Shown here: piece by piece, positions 34,687-44,119 of the stretch
Layout: each line of letters starts with the position of its first letter
How positions within the stretch are numbered: the first letter of the stretch is position 1
Source of the DNA: Metabacillus litoralis
GTDB lineage: Bacteria; Bacillota; Bacilli; Bacillales; Bacillaceae
Assembly (NCBI RefSeq): GCF_007994985.1
Contig: NZ_VOQF01000001.1
Location: 186,001 to 250,000 of the forward strand
Length of the DNA stretch: 64,000 nt
Direction of reading: 5' to 3'
Translations under genes and position numbers: made by a program
Notes under the pieces: generated by a model
Told to the model about the DNA's origin: nothing
The model's database searches: none
What the model saw: only the letters and a program-made list of their open reading frames with translations

Positions 34687-34787
34687 ATCCTTCTCATTTC
34701 TTCAACTAAACGTTACTTGTATTAGAATATAGAAACATATGGCAAACTAATTTCATCAAATATTTCCATATAAGAAGGAGTTAATAA

Positions 34788-35063
34788 ATGAGTTTTTCAT
34801 TTTTAGGTTTCTTAAGTATTATTTGTGCTCTCTTAATAACGGTAAATAAAGAAAAGTATAAATGGCTAGTAGCTCCAGCTGGGTTTAAACAGAAACCAAA
34901 TATTGCGATAGCCTTTTATTCCATTCTTGGAGCTTTACTTATGTTAAGTTCCATTGTAAATAATCCTTACATAACTAACTTTATTTTACCTGTGTTTGTA
35001 ATCTGTTTATGCTTACTTACAATCTTAGTCATAAATGCAAAAGGATCGAAATCAGCAAGTTAA
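34788..35063 (+). CDS. small membrane protein
   Basis: 91 residues with three hydrophobic segments (about 1-18, 38-55, 62-82) and a basic loop NKEKYKWLVAPAGFKQKP. Start preceded by AAGGAG. No family recognised. Followed by a terminator, so a single-gene unit. Confidence 0.65.
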   Translation: MSFSFLGFLSIICALLITVNKEKYKWLVAPAGFKQKPNIAIAFYSILGALLMLSSIVNNPYITNFILPVFVICLCLLTILVINAKGSKSAS

Positions 35064-35083
35064 TTAGTTGGAATACCTTATAT

Positions 35084-35122
35084 AAAAGGAAGCGGTGTTC
35101 AAAAATATGATTCCGCTTTTTT
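35084..35122 (+). terminator. terminator of the 91-residue membrane gene
   Basis: GAAGCGG pairs with CCGCTTT around a 17-base loop and is followed by a T-run, shortly after the stop. Confidence 0.85.
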
Positions 35123-35159
35123 GCTTTTAATTCTAGTAAATTGGGCTATACCTTACTTC

Positions 35160-35405
35160 TTAGGTTTTCTTCATTCGTTTCACTATAAATATGATTAGGA
35201 CAAATAAATGAATCATTAGGATGACAGGAAAATATAAATTATTTATAGCTCGTAGAAATTTTGCATCATTACTCGTTGTCATATCACCTTCAAATAAAGC
35301 AAATTCTTCTGCCCCTATCGTAGCAATATCTAAAAAGACTCCTATCACAGAGAAAAAGATCAAACTATAAATCCATATAGCAGATTTAGATAGTAATATT
35401 TTCAT
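35160..35405 (-). CDS. small membrane protein, possibly YfzA-like
   Basis: 81 residues, two membrane segments (about 9-28 and 55-75) joined by an acidic extracellular loop EEFALFEGDMTTSND. This layout resembles the YfzA family of Bacillus as I remember it. GAAGGAG before the ATG. Function unknown. Confidence 0.55.
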   Translation of the reverse strand: MKILLSKSAIWIYSLIFFSVIGVFLDIATIGAEEFALFEGDMTTSNDAKFLRAINNLYFPVILMIHLFVLIIFIVKRMKKT

Positions 35406-35474
35406 GACTGCTCTCCTTCTGTGCCTTCCATTCGTGAAGAACCTAAAATTAGATTAAAGCAAACAGATGATCTA

Positions 35475-36044
35475 TTAACCATTAACTAATCTTTCAACCT
35501 GCAACAAATCTTGATTCTCAAATTCCATTCTATATATATCTGGTTTAGTTGTATTTAACAGAAAATCCAATCCATATTTTATGTCATAATAGCCCATCAT
35601 TAGTGTCATGATGACTGCATGAGTACTAATAACGACCTTATGTCCTTTGTGCGTTATTAGTAATTTCTGTAGAATTTCTATTGCACGCTTTCTGCATTCA
35701 GAATTTGACTCTGCACCAGTTAATGAAAAGCTATCATCATCAAAGGATTTTTTTATTAAAGGCATTAGCTCAGAGTCAGACATTCTGGTCTCTTTTACTG
35801 TAAAAACTCTTTCTCTAAGATCTTCATATATCATAACTTCTTGCCCTATTTCTTCAGCCAGCTGCTGCACCGTTAATGTCGCGCGAAGATATGGGCTTGA
35901 AACGATGAGGTCAATTTTCTCTTTCTTTAGAATCTCTGTGACACTCCGAACTCCCTTTTTTCCTAATTCGGTTAGACCTCTTGTCCTTTCCTCACCTTCT
36001 TTAGGCGAATCACAATGTCTTACCATATATATATACGTTTTCAT
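35475..36044 (-). CDS. histidine phosphatase family protein (phosphoglycerate-mutase-like)
   Basis: 189 residues. YMVRHCDSPKEG is the RHG-type motif with the catalytic His, with Cys in place of Gly; LTELGKKGVRSV follows, then SSPYLRATLTVQQLAEEI, EDLRER and the second catalytic His in VVISTHAVIMTLMMG. Members remove phosphate from small molecules or proteins through a phospho-His. Single-gene unit; GAGGTG precedes the ATG. Substrate unknown. Confidence 0.88.
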   Translation of the reverse strand: MKTYIYMVRHCDSPKEGEERTRGLTELGKKGVRSVTEILKKEKIDLIVSSPYLRATLTVQQLAEEIGQEVMIYEDLRERVFTVKETRMSDSELMPLIKKSFDDDSFSLTGAESNSECRKRAIEILQKLLITHKGHKVVISTHAVIMTLMMGYYDIKYGLDFLLNTTKPDIYRMEFENQDLLQVERLVNG

Positions 36045-36249
36045 AAAAGCACCTCAATGTTAAAAATCTATTTATCAACTAACATAAAGCTGTAATAACA
36101 GTTAAGTATCGGAAATCCTAGTAACCATTGGTAGTAATATCCAACCTCAAATTAAATATTAACATATTTTTACAGAATTATAGTGAAATTGTTGAATTAA
36201 TTATGAATCTTAGATTTTCTATAGTAGTGACAAATTAAGTTACGATCAA

Positions 36250-37515
36250 CTAGCTTACACTAGGAATAGAAATCTTTTCTTCTTTGCGATTCTGTTGTAT
36301 TCGATAAATAATAATTAATGATATAAAACCAAATACACCATAAATTATTGATATTTTAAAAGGCTGTATATATTGCATGAGTGGTACAAATAAAAATGCA
36401 CATAAACCACCTATATGTCCAATTACATCTAGAATACTCAAGTATGTACTTCTATGTTCATCTGGAATTACATCAGCTGAGATTGTTTGTATTACTGGAG
36501 AATATATGATTTGCCCAATTGACATTATAGCCATAGCCATATATAAAATTGATGGTATTTCGCCCATACTAAGAGCTATATATCCTATAAAAAACAACAA
36601 TACACCAAATAATAGAGATTTAATTTCATAGACTTTCTTCAATAGATTAGTGATAACAAAAGTTAAAAAGAAAATCATAAGTGTATTTTCACTTCTTAAA
36701 AATCCTAAAATTGTATATCCCTCTGTTTCAAATATATTTACATAATGTACACTTAAATAATATGGTAATTGATTATTCATCAATGAAAGAATCAAAGTTA
36801 GCATAACTAAGAATTGAAAGATAGGAGCTTTTAGCATATGCTGATAAACTTTAAGTTTATTACTATTAGCTTTTATCTGATTTTTCACACGGAGATTATT
36901 TGATTCCACTTTTCGCTTAATAAAATGATCCTGGACTAAAATTGCTATACAGATACATGATAAAATAGAACTACAACCTACTAAGAAAAATAATAAAGAA
37001 GAATACTGTTTAAATAGAAAACCTCCTAATATACTTCCAAGTGCAAAAGACAAATTTGACACCCATAGCATTACAACATATACAGATTTACGATTTTTAT
37101 TTGTTGTTTCATCAATGATAAAAGCACTATAAGCTGGACCTGATAAGCCAGAAAAAAAGTAAATCAAGAGAAAACTAATAAAAATAATAGTGATTAGCAT
37201 TTCAGTAAATACACTTGAGAAACAGGCTAAGAAAAAACCAATTCCATTTCCTATTTCTCCGAATATAATCATTTTTTTCCTTCCATATTTGTCTCCTAAC
37301 TTTCCTCCTAGTAAACTTCCTAGTATTCCAGCTATCCCTACACCTAAAACCATCAATGAAGCTATGTTGATTCCAACACGTTCTACAAAATATACAACAA
37401 CATAAGGCATAACCATTGCGTTAAATAAGACAGATATAAATAGAAGAACAATTCTTACCTTAATCATTTTACTAAAGGAATGATAGTCTTTAAGAAATCC
37501 AAATTTATTCAACAT
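36250..37515 (-). CDS. MFS transporter
   Basis: 421 residues, about twelve membrane segments. LLGGKLGDKYGRKKMIIFG is the MFS loop 2-3 motif, and ADVIPDEHRSTYLSIL is a loop signature of drug-efflux members. It starts one base after the stop of a TetR gene, with AGGATAAG as ribosome site, so the two are co-transcribed and the regulator likely controls the transporter. Substrate unknown; efflux is more likely than uptake from the regulator type. Confidence 0.88.
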   Translation of the reverse strand: MLNKFGFLKDYHSFSKMIKVRIVLLFISVLFNAMVMPYVVVYFVERVGINIASLMVLGVGIAGILGSLLGGKLGDKYGRKKMIIFGEIGNGIGFFLACFSSVFTEMLITIIFISFLLIYFFSGLSGPAYSAFIIDETTNKNRKSVYVVMLWVSNLSFALGSILGGFLFKQYSSLLFFLVGCSSILSCICIAILVQDHFIKRKVESNNLRVKNQIKANSNKLKVYQHMLKAPIFQFLVMLTLILSLMNNQLPYYLSVHYVNIFETEGYTILGFLRSENTLMIFFLTFVITNLLKKVYEIKSLLFGVLLFFIGYIALSMGEIPSILYMAMAIMSIGQIIYSPVIQTISADVIPDEHRSTYLSILDVIGHIGGLCAFLFVPLMQYIQPFKISIIYGVFGFISLIIIYRIQQNRKEEKISIPSVS

Positions 37516-37516
37516 C

Positions 37517-38113
37517 TTATCCTATTGGTCCGAACATTCTTATCGCAATTGAAATGAATTCGTTCTGTTCCTCTTCACTAGGATTAATGGCATATGAAAG
37601 GATTGTACCGAAAAGAAAATTAACATAAGCTACAGATAACATCTTTGCATCCCCTTCTTTAAGCTGACCTAGCTCTTGACCGTATTGAATAAATTTTGCT
37701 ATAGCATTCTGAATGATTTCAGTGTGTTGAAAAATTATATTAATTTCATTTGGAAATCTTTTATGCTGAGCAATAACTTGAACGATTAATCTCAGGTAAA
37801 CCTTCATGCTAGAAAATAATATGAAATGCTGCTTAATCATTACTCTTAGTTCATCAACAATTGAAGTTGTATGTTTATTAAAATTCAAAAAGATTTCTAC
37901 AAACTCTTCTAAAGGCTGTTCAATACAGATAGCAAATAATGCCTCCTTATTACCGTAATATGATGCAACACTTCCAAAACTCACATTTGCTTTTTTAGAT
38001 ATATCAGACATTGTCGTTGCTTCATAACTTTTCATACTAAACAATTCAGTTGCTGCATGAAGTACGTCTCTTTTTTTCATTTCTAATGTTCTTTTATTTT
38101 CACTATTCTCCAT
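37517..38113 (-). CDS. TetR/AcrR family regulator
   Basis: 198 residues. N-terminal TetR helix-turn-helix: RDVLHAATELFSMKSYEATTMSDISKKANVSFGSVASYYGNKEALF (residues about 14-60); the C-terminal ligand domain is helical. AAGGAGTG precedes the ATG. First gene of a two-gene operon with the MFS transporter. A palindrome at 38146-38171, 33 bases upstream of the start, is the likely operator for autorepression. Confidence 0.92.
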   Translation of the reverse strand: MENSENKRTLEMKKRDVLHAATELFSMKSYEATTMSDISKKANVSFGSVASYYGNKEALFAICIEQPLEEFVEIFLNFNKHTTSIVDELRVMIKQHFILFSSMKVYLRLIVQVIAQHKRFPNEINIIFQHTEIIQNAIAKFIQYGQELGQLKEGDAKMLSVAYVNFLFGTILSYAINPSEEEQNEFISIAIRMFGPIG

Positions 38114-38145
38114 AAATCTTCACTCCTTATTCTATAAACAAAACT

Positions 38146-38171
38146 ATAATGATTGATTGATCAATCATTAT
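38146..38171 (-). promoter_or_regulatory. candidate TetR operator
   Basis: ATAATGATTGA and TCAATCATTAT are perfect 11-base inverted arms separated by four bases, directly upstream of the TetR gene, a typical operator size and place. Confidence 0.8.
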
Positions 38172-38212
38172 ATAATTAGTATAATTAAACCGGAAAAATT
38201 TGTAAACAACTT

Positions 38213-38416
38213 TTGTTAATCCACTTAGCAAATTCTTTAATTGATTGGATACAGTTCTTAAATTATGGTAACCAACAAAGTGATCATACAACTATACATG
38301 GGTCGATTACAGTTTGTGATCGTCTAACACTTTATGAAACATATGAATCACTTCAGACGTATAAATATCAAGGTTCGATCATTAAATTAACAGAGCAATT
38401 CACAAAAAGGTGGTAA
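38213..38416 (+). CDS. possible short ORF or gene remnant
   Basis: 67-codon frame beginning with TTG without a clear ribosome site. The last 40 codons (from GSITVCDRLTLYETYESL to LTEQFTKRW) look protein-like, and the frame ends just inside the ribosome site of the next gene. It may be the tail of a lost gene. No family recognised. Confidence 0.35.
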   Translation: MLIHLANSLIDWIQFLNYGNQQSDHTTIHGSITVCDRLTLYETYESLQTYKYQGSIIKLTEQFTKRW

Positions 38417-38421
38417 TTAGT

Positions 38422-38745
38422 GTGACTGGAGCGCTTGTAAATCTTATTATCCTTATTCCGTTTTTAATTTTCGCTATAATCCTATCAAAAGGTAAAGGAG
38501 CATTCTTACTTGCAGGGTATAATACTATGTCTGAAAGTGAAAAGGCTCAATATGATGAAGTAGCATTATGCAAATTTATGGGGAAAATTATGTATGGTGT
38601 TAGCTTTTGCATACTATTATTTGCATTTAGCGATATAGTGGAAAACCAGGTTTTATTTATGATTGCTCTTATCTTACTAATCACTCTTATTGTATTTGCG
38701 CTAATATACAGTAATACAAACAACAGATTTAAAAAGAAAAGTTGA
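38422..38745 (+). CDS. DUF3784 membrane protein
   Basis: 107 residues from a GTG at 38422, behind AAGGTGG. Three membrane segments (about 4-20, 55-72, 77-97); the loop GKGAFLLAGYNTMSESEKAQYDEVALCKFMGK is the DUF3784 signature. Function unknown. A strong terminator follows. Confidence 0.85.
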   Translation: MTGALVNLIILIPFLIFAIILSKGKGAFLLAGYNTMSESEKAQYDEVALCKFMGKIMYGVSFCILLFAFSDIVENQVLFMIALILLITLIVFALIYSNTNNRFKKKS

Positions 38746-38754
38746 AAAATAAAT

Positions 38755-38806
38755 AAAAAGGACTTCGGGGTTCAGCACAGGTGCACATCATCCCGAAGTC
38801 CTTTTT
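38755..38806. terminator. bidirectional terminator
   Basis: AAAAAGGACTTCGGG and CCCGAAGTCCTTTTT, 15-base perfect arms around a 22-base loop. Confidence 0.95.
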
Positions 38807-38820
38807 ATCATTAAAGTTTT

Positions 38821-38877
38821 TTATAATGAATTTTTATCATAGTGTGTTGTTGGTGGTTCAAATGGTAAACGTTTCAT
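38821..38877 (-). CDS. possible 18-codon ORF
   Basis: ATG at 38877 behind GAGGAC, six bases away, encodes MKRLPFEPPTTHYDKNSL. The FEPPT-x-HYD segment resembles the beginnings of longer Bacillus proteins, so this may be a remnant or a micro-ORF. Confidence 0.25.
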   Translation of the reverse strand: MKRLPFEPPTTHYDKNSL

Positions 38878-38963
38878 GATAAGTCCTCAAAAGTTAAAGC
38901 ATTTACATAATTTAATATAAATTGGAAGATGTTCATTGTTATTGAAGCACTAACTACTATAGT

Positions 38964-38999
38964 AGAAAAAGCATTCCTAATCTAACAGAAATGCTACTC
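38964..38999 (-). terminator. terminator of tyrZ
   Basis: AGCATT pairs with AATGCT around a 14-base loop, followed on the minus strand by TTTTTCT, about 80 bases after the tyrZ stop. Confidence 0.7.
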
Positions 39000-39075
39000 T
39001 TTTGTCGAGGTTAGTTATTGTTGCTTCATTAAACCAAAGTTTCTAGCTCCTGGTTCATTACACTAAATTCGCTCA

Positions 39076-40320
39076 TTATCTTGTTATCTTTATAAACTTC
39101 CGTTTACCAACTTGTAGTATTAATCCATCGGTAACAGCTATTTCTAATTTCGTATCCTCAATTCTTTCTCCATCTATTTTAACTCCTTTATTTTCAATCA
39201 TTCTTCGAGCTTCACTTTTTGAGCTTAATAATTGTAAATCAACTAGTAAATCAAGAATTAAAATTTGATCATTTCCGCTCCATTTGACCTCAGGCATTTC
39301 ATCAGGAATTGACCCTTTTTGGAAAACTGAGACAAAATGCTGCTCTGCTCTGTTCGCTTCTTCCACACCATGGTACATTTCAACAATCGTTTTTCCTAAT
39401 AGCATTTTCGCATCTCTTGGATGAAGTTCACCAAAATGTAACTGATTCTTAATGATCTCAACTTGTTCAGGTGTAAAAGCTGTCACCAACTCAAAGTATT
39501 TAACCATTAACTCATCAGGAATTGACATTGCTTTTCCGTACATTTCCTGGGGGCTTTCATCAATGCCGATGTAGTTTTTCTTAGATTTAGACATTTTCTC
39601 AACACCATCAAGTCCTTCTAGTAATGGCATTAGTATCGCAACTTGTTTTTCCTTGCCAAACTTTTCTTGGAAATGTCGTCCCATTAAAATATTAAAATGC
39701 TGATCAGTTCCACCAAGCTCAATATCAGATTCTAAAACTACAGAATCGTAGCCTTGCATTAAAGGGTAGAAAAATTCGTGTAGCGATATTGGCTTTCCTA
39801 AAGCAATACGTTCCTCAAAATCATCTCTTTCTAAAAGTCTTGCTACCGTAATCTTGCCAGCAAGCTGTATTACATCCTCAAAGTTTAGATCAGATAACCA
39901 CTTTGAATTATAATGAAGCTCAACCTTTTCCATATCGATTACCTTTGCAAATTGTTCGAAATATGTTTTCGCATTATGCTTCACTTCATCCTCTGTTAAT
40001 TGCTTTCTCGCCACTGACTTACCTGTGGGATCACCAATTTTCCCAGTGAAATCACCAATAATAAGTTGAATGATGTGACCATTATCCTGAAACTGCTTCA
40101 TCTTGTTAAGAACCACAGTATGTCCAAGGTGTACATCTGGAGCTGAAGGATCTAACCCTAATTTGATTTTCAGTGGTTTATTTTCAAGTATTGATTTTGC
40201 AATTTTCTTCTCTAACTCTTCTGTTGGAATAATATCTTGAACTCCTTGACTGTAAATGATCATTTGCCTTTTTACTTCTTTTAATTGTTCCTCTTTTAAC
40301 TCTTCTATGAAATTACTCAT
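39076..40320 (-). CDS. tyrZ: tyrosyl-tRNA synthetase, TyrZ type
   Basis: 414 residues, class I. HLGH (64-67) is the HIGH motif, [14 protein letters not shown] marks the TyrZ subgroup rather than TyrS (GGATGLIGDPSG), and KMSKSKKN (near 238) is the KMSKS loop. A C-terminal S4-like RNA-binding domain follows (about 345-414). It charges tRNA-Tyr. AGGAGGAAC lies before the ATG. The 250-base leader holds a tyrosine T-box, so expression rises when tRNA-Tyr is uncharged. A MarR gene lies directly upstream, the same order as ywaE-tyrZ in B. subtilis. Confidence 0.95.
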   Translation of the reverse strand: MSNFIEELKEEQLKEVKRQMIIYSQGVQDIIPTEELEKKIAKSILENKPLKIKLGLDPSAPDVHLGHTVVLNKMKQFQDNGHIIQLIIGDFTGKIGDPTGKSVARKQLTEDEVKHNAKTYFEQFAKVIDMEKVELHYNSKWLSDLNFEDVIQLAGKITVARLLERDDFEERIALGKPISLHEFFYPLMQGYDSVVLESDIELGGTDQHFNILMGRHFQEKFGKEKQVAILMPLLEGLDGVEKMSKSKKNYIGIDESPQEMYGKAMSIPDELMVKYFELVTAFTPEQVEIIKNQLHFGELHPRDAKMLLGKTIVEMYHGVEEANRAEQHFVSVFQKGSIPDEMPEVKWSGNDQILILDLLVDLQLLSSKSEARRMIENKGVKIDGERIEDTKLEIAVTDGLILQVGKRKFIKITR

Positions 40321-40342
40321 TATTGTTCCTCCTAAAAAATCA

Positions 40343-40590
40343 ATAAAAAAGCCACATCCCCAAGAAAAGGGACGTGGTTAACTTTGTGCACGCGGTACCA
40401 CCCTAATTGAAGGAACAATTCCTCCCACTTTACGATTAACGGCTCGTCCGTTCTTTGCTACTATCTTTTTCTTCACAAAGAAAGCTCAAAAACTGTAATT
40501 CGTCATTATCTTTGCGTCGATTTTCACCACCCATCGACTCTCTGTAAGCAGAGAGATAATGACTACTGATTGTCCTGTCATCACTTTTTT
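40343..40590 (-). promoter_or_regulatory. T-box riboswitch, tyrosine specific
   Basis: On the minus strand: AGTAG of the specifier loop, a long stem I with GGTGGTGAA-type distal loop, then GAATTACAG, in which TAC (40495-40497) is the tyrosine specifier codon. The T-box AGGGTGGTACCGCG lies at 40391-40404, and a terminator hairpin CCACGTCCC/GGGATGTGG plus T-run at 40345-40377. All canonical parts are present. Confidence 0.95.
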
Positions 40591-40606
40591 AGTATTTTAT
40601 TGTCTA

Positions 40607-41146
40607 TTAAAAGTTATTTTCTCGTATTACCCTTCTAAGTAGCTTAGAGATATCTTTTTTTTCATCGGTAGCTAAACTTGAAGCAATTTCTACTTCACCT
40701 TTATGAAAGTTTGGATATACCTTTTCCATTACGTCTTTACCTTTTTCGGTTATCGTAACGTAAGTGATTCGCCTATCTCTGTTATCCACCTTTCGATAAC
40801 ACAGCTCTTTTCGCTCCAAGGTTTTTGTAATATTGCTTATTGTTGCTTTTGAAACACCAGCCGATTGTGCTAATTTTTTCGTTTCCACTGATTTCCATAT
40901 CCACAAATCATAAAGCAAAGAAAATGAAGTCCATGATAACCCAAACTCTGATAGCACTTCTCGTTCCATTTTGTTTCTTAGCCCTTGAGCAACTCTATAA
41001 ATATTCGTTACAACAGAAATAGCATCTAAATCAAGTGAATCCAAAGGTAGCTTCGCTAATAGATTTATTGTATCTTTCTCATCAGATAACAATTCCCCAT
41101 CATCATCAAAAGCATGAATAATAATCACCTCCGTTTGAATTTTCAT
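40607..41146 (-). CDS. MarR family regulator (YwaE-like)
   Basis: 179 residues as given, with a MarR winged helix: LRNKMEREVLSEFGLSWTSFSLLYDLW, KKLAQSAGVSKATISNITKTLERKELCYRK, and wing DNRDRRITYVTITEKG. B. subtilis places a MarR gene (ywaE) beside tyrZ as well. The start is uncertain: the ATG at 41146 has no ribosome site, but a strong GGAGGTG lies 17 bases inside the frame with only ATT codons at proper distance. Its position between T-box and upstream promoter suggests its own transcript. Confidence 0.88.
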   Translation of the reverse strand: MKIQTEVIIIHAFDDDGELLSDEKDTINLLAKLPLDSLDLDAISVVTNIYRVAQGLRNKMEREVLSEFGLSWTSFSLLYDLWIWKSVETKKLAQSAGVSKATISNITKTLERKELCYRKVDNRDRRITYVTITEKGKDVMEKVYPNFHKGEVEIASSLATDEKKDISKLLRRVIRENNF

Positions 41147-41403
41147 AATCGTTAGCTATGAAACGATAATAACAAAAAATTTTTTTCTTTGCAAGAGCAT
41201 GTTAAGAATCTCTTGTCAGATCAATAATTAGGACTAGGATATTCTAAATAACTATTTCGTTCTGCAACTTGAACTAAGTTCACTTCACATATCGAACGAA
41301 TTTACTTTAATTTAAAAAAACAGTTCCTTTTGAAAAGTATTAGGACAAATCAATATATAGTATATTGAAAAAATCAATCTGATCATCCTAACACCACCAA
41401 AAA

Positions 41404-41949
41404 TTATTTTAAGATAATTTCTATATCTTCAGCTGTAGGATTCTCTTCAGTATAGGCAATCCAATACATATATTGCATAGAAAAATCTTCTGTGTATTCT
41501 TCTATATATGTTACTGCTTTTACCATCTCTCCAAGTACTTTAACGCCTTTTACATTCGAATTCTGTGGTTGTTTAACTGATAAAAGTAGAGTTACAGATG
41601 GACCATCATTTCTTCCAAATATCATTCCATTTACCTCTTGATCTAACAGCGATAACGTAACATCATCAGGTCCAGCAACCCATTCTAATATTTTATTTTT
41701 ATTCTTTAAAATCACTAGATCTGGATTATGATTATTGCTATTTATATGGTTATTTTTAAAAATGACATAAATAAAATTACCTTTTATGTCATAATCGATA
41801 ATTTCTTTTTCTTCTAATTTATTATCTGCCATAATACTGGTGATTTGTTGTTCTAAAGACAGGTTTTCTGAGCTAGTAGGTTTCACATCACTATTGGAAC
41901 AACCAATCAAAATTATCAGGATGAAAAAAGATACAAATAAACTTTTCAC
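41404..41949 (-). CDS. putative lipoprotein
   Basis: 181 residues. GTG start behind GGAGAAGTG. Signal peptide KSLFVSFFILIILIGC with lipobox LIGC, then a Ser/Asn-rich linker; so it is lipid-anchored outside the membrane. The mature part has alternating strands (NFIYVIFKNNH, DLVILKNKNKILEWV). No family recognised. Single-gene unit. Confidence 0.75.
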   Translation of the reverse strand: MKSLFVSFFILIILIGCSNSDVKPTSSENLSLEQQITSIMADNKLEEKEIIDYDIKGNFIYVIFKNNHINSNNHNPDLVILKNKNKILEWVAGPDDVTLSLLDQEVNGMIFGRNDGPSVTLLLSVKQPQNSNVKGVKVLGEMVKAVTYIEEYTEDFSMQYMYWIAYTEENPTAEDIEIILK

Positions 41950-42193
41950 AACATCACTTCTCCTTTATTAGAGATCTACTGCTTTTACAATATTTAAATA
42001 CTTTTCCTAATTTTAACACAATTACTTATACCACAAACCTTTTTAAAATAGTGTCTAATTTTTCGTATGTCACAGAGTTTCTCTAACTCTATTTCATTTC
42101 ATTAAATTTTAAAAATTAAAATGTATAAATTTTTAAAGCATGTTACATTCGAAAGGTAAACAAACCAATATAGACTTGAAAGGTAGGAAGATT

Positions 42194-42646
42194 ATGAACT
42201 TCAAAATCGAAACAATATCAAACGATCGAATTGCTTATATGCGAAGAGTTGGTCCTTATGGTCCTGCTAACACGGAAGTAATGGAAAAGTTAAAAAATTG
42301 GGCTAAGGAGAAAAATCTTCTTCTTGATACTGAGATATTATTTGCAATAGCTCAAGATAATCCAGTAACAACATTTCCTGAAAACTGTAGATTTGACGCT
42401 TGTATAGTTATTCCTGAAAATTTTCATTGTGATGATTCAGTTTCTGAAGGAGAACTTACAGGTGGAAAGTATATGATTTGTGAAGTAAAACATACAGCAG
42501 ATGCTATTCAAAAAGCATATTCTGAGATTTTTCAATTACTTCAAATGCATGGGTATCAAATGGAAAACAAACCAATGATGGAAAAATACATTGGTGATCC
42601 AGTTAGCAATCCTTATTGTGAAATATGTATTCCTATTAAACCATAA
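42194..42646 (+). CDS. GyrI-like effector-binding domain protein
   Basis: 150 residues from the ATG at 42194 behind AGGTAGGAAG; a longer frame to 42140 is rejected. FKIETISNDRIAYMRRVGPYGPA is the start of the GyrI/SbmC-like small-molecule-binding domain of AraC and BmrR proteins; YMICEVKHTADAIQKAYSEIFQLLQMHGY and YCEICIPIK are its later strands and helix. It is a stand-alone ligand-binding domain without DNA-binding part; such proteins can be gyrase inhibitors, drug binders or hydrolases. Substrate unknown. Confidence 0.85.
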   Translation: MNFKIETISNDRIAYMRRVGPYGPANTEVMEKLKNWAKEKNLLLDTEILFAIAQDNPVTTFPENCRFDACIVIPENFHCDDSVSEGELTGGKYMICEVKHTADAIQKAYSEIFQLLQMHGYQMENKPMMEKYIGDPVSNPYCEICIPIKP

Positions 42647-42665
42647 AAATATTGCTTTTTCCTAA

Positions 42666-42710
42666 GAAGAACAAGTTGCTATGAACAACGACGATAGCTT
42701 CTTGTTCTTC
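42666..42710. terminator. inverted repeat after the GyrI-like gene
   Basis: GAAGAACAAG and CTTGTTCTTC are perfect ten-base arms, 20 bases after the stop, but the plus strand lacks a T-run. May be a weak terminator. Confidence 0.5.
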
Positions 42711-42757
42711 AGGAACATAGATGGTAAGAAAAATTCTTATACAAGAAAATGTTAAAA

Positions 42758-43444
42758 TCATTCAGCATCTTCTATTTTCATTTTTTTAAGACAGTTATTT
42801 AAGATATTTTTATCAATTTTATTAACTAGAAAATACTTTTCTTCATAAATCGTTTTAATCGCTTCTTTTATACCATGCTTAGTAAGAATCATTTTATCTA
42901 TATTTTTAACAAAAAGGTTTAATGGAACAGCTTCCTCATCTTCATATAATGGTGGCTGAAGATAAGATATTTCTTCGTATTTTTCATAGTGATTTCTAGA
43001 AAAAAATCTATTTCTTTTCATACAAGCTTTCTTTTCTTCTTCAGTGTGAGCCATTTCATGTGTTTCCGTTTCTAAGAATATGGCTCTAATTGTTGAATTA
43101 CCTGTTTGGATAGCATCATGATTTAACAATTCTTCCATTTTTGCTAATGTTTTTGAACCTACACCAACATTTTGCAGTTTTGGATTTGTGACAATATAAA
43201 CTACAAACCCAGAATTTATTTCAGCAAAATAATGAGCCGTTGCAAATGAAACCAGCTCTTCTTCAATTAACCCTACTAAGAAGTGATAGTTATTGTTCTT
43301 TCTTGTCTTAGCTATGTGTACACTTTCTAGAAAAATATTATGTGGTTCTCTCACTTCAATAGGAAAAGCTTGATCGTATAATTTCATTACAGGTTCAACG
43401 TATGATAGATTTTCATTATTAACTTCTACCCATTTTATTGCCAT
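42758..43444 (-). CDS. GNAT family N-acetyltransferase
   Basis: 228 residues from the ATG at 43444 behind AGGTGG. GNAT core: VVYIVTNPKLQNVGVGSKTLAKMEELL holds the acetyl-CoA loop (QNVGVGS), then RAIFLETET and MKRNRFFSRNHYEKY, the C-terminal part of the fold. The extra C-terminal 50 residues are basic and unassigned. It is on the same strand as the XRE gene upstream but 80 bases away. Substrate unknown. Confidence 0.82.
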   Translation of the reverse strand: MAIKWVEVNNENLSYVEPVMKLYDQAFPIEVREPHNIFLESVHIAKTRKNNNYHFLVGLIEEELVSFATAHYFAEINSGFVVYIVTNPKLQNVGVGSKTLAKMEELLNHDAIQTGNSTIRAIFLETETHEMAHTEEEKKACMKRNRFFSRNHYEKYEEISYLQPPLYEDEEAVPLNLFVKNIDKMILTKHGIKEAIKTIYEEKYFLVNKIDKNILNNCLKKMKIEDAE

Positions 43445-43526
43445 AATATAACCACCTACTTCCAATTTTCTCATCTTAAACCTCTAATAAAAAACCATTT
43501 TATTTTGGAACAATTCAATTCTTCAT

Positions 43527-44072
43527 TTAAAAAGAAGGTGGAGTTACTGAAAAAAGGATAGCTGCATTTTCGGTAAAGTCATTTTCCCATTTATGCTTCA
43601 TAAATGCTGGAATTTTCACACTATCACCTGTTTGTAGAATGTACTCTTTATCATCTAAAAACACTTTAATTTTTCCTTCTAACACAAAAGCAACTTCTTC
43701 ACCTTTATGTTCTAAAAGTTTCTCAGACGAAGATGTATTTGGAGGAACATTCATAATTGCTGTTGCCAGTGTTCCAGTAAAATGAGGAGACAACAACTCA
43801 TAAGATAGGTTTTCAACAACCATTTTCTTACGTTCATTTGATCTTACAACTAAGTCCTCCGTGTTTGATTCTTCAAGTAAAAAACTAAATGTTGGTACAT
43901 CAAGGGATTTAGCTAAAACCTTTAATGTTTGGATCGATGGATTCGCCAACCCACGTTCAATCTGACTTAACATGGAAGGAGTAATTTCTGCTATTTTTGC
44001 TAATTGCCTACTACTCCACCCTTTAGCTTTTCTGAATCTCTCTACTTTTTTCCCAATATCAATATTATCCAT
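43527..44072 (-). CDS. XRE-family regulator with cupin domain
   Basis: 181 residues. N-terminal HTH (KVERFRKAKGWSSRQLAKIAEITPSMLSQIERGLANPSIQTL) and C-terminal cupin (about 105-178: EKLLEHKGEEVAFVLEGKIKVFLDDKEYILQTGDSVKIPAFMKHKW). Such regulators often sense small metabolites through the cupin. It is divergent from the LysE-type exporter; the 145-base spacer holds five TTTAACA motifs and is the likely operator region. AAGGAGT precedes the ATG. Confidence 0.9.
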   Translation of the reverse strand: MDNIDIGKKVERFRKAKGWSSRQLAKIAEITPSMLSQIERGLANPSIQTLKVLAKSLDVPTFSFLLEESNTEDLVVRSNERKKMVVENLSYELLSPHFTGTLATAIMNVPPNTSSSEKLLEHKGEEVAFVLEGKIKVFLDDKEYILQTGDSVKIPAFMKHKWENDFTENAAILFSVTPPSF

Positions 44073-44119
44073 TTATATACTCCTTTATATTAAATATAAA
44101 TTAATTTTTTAAAATTCAA

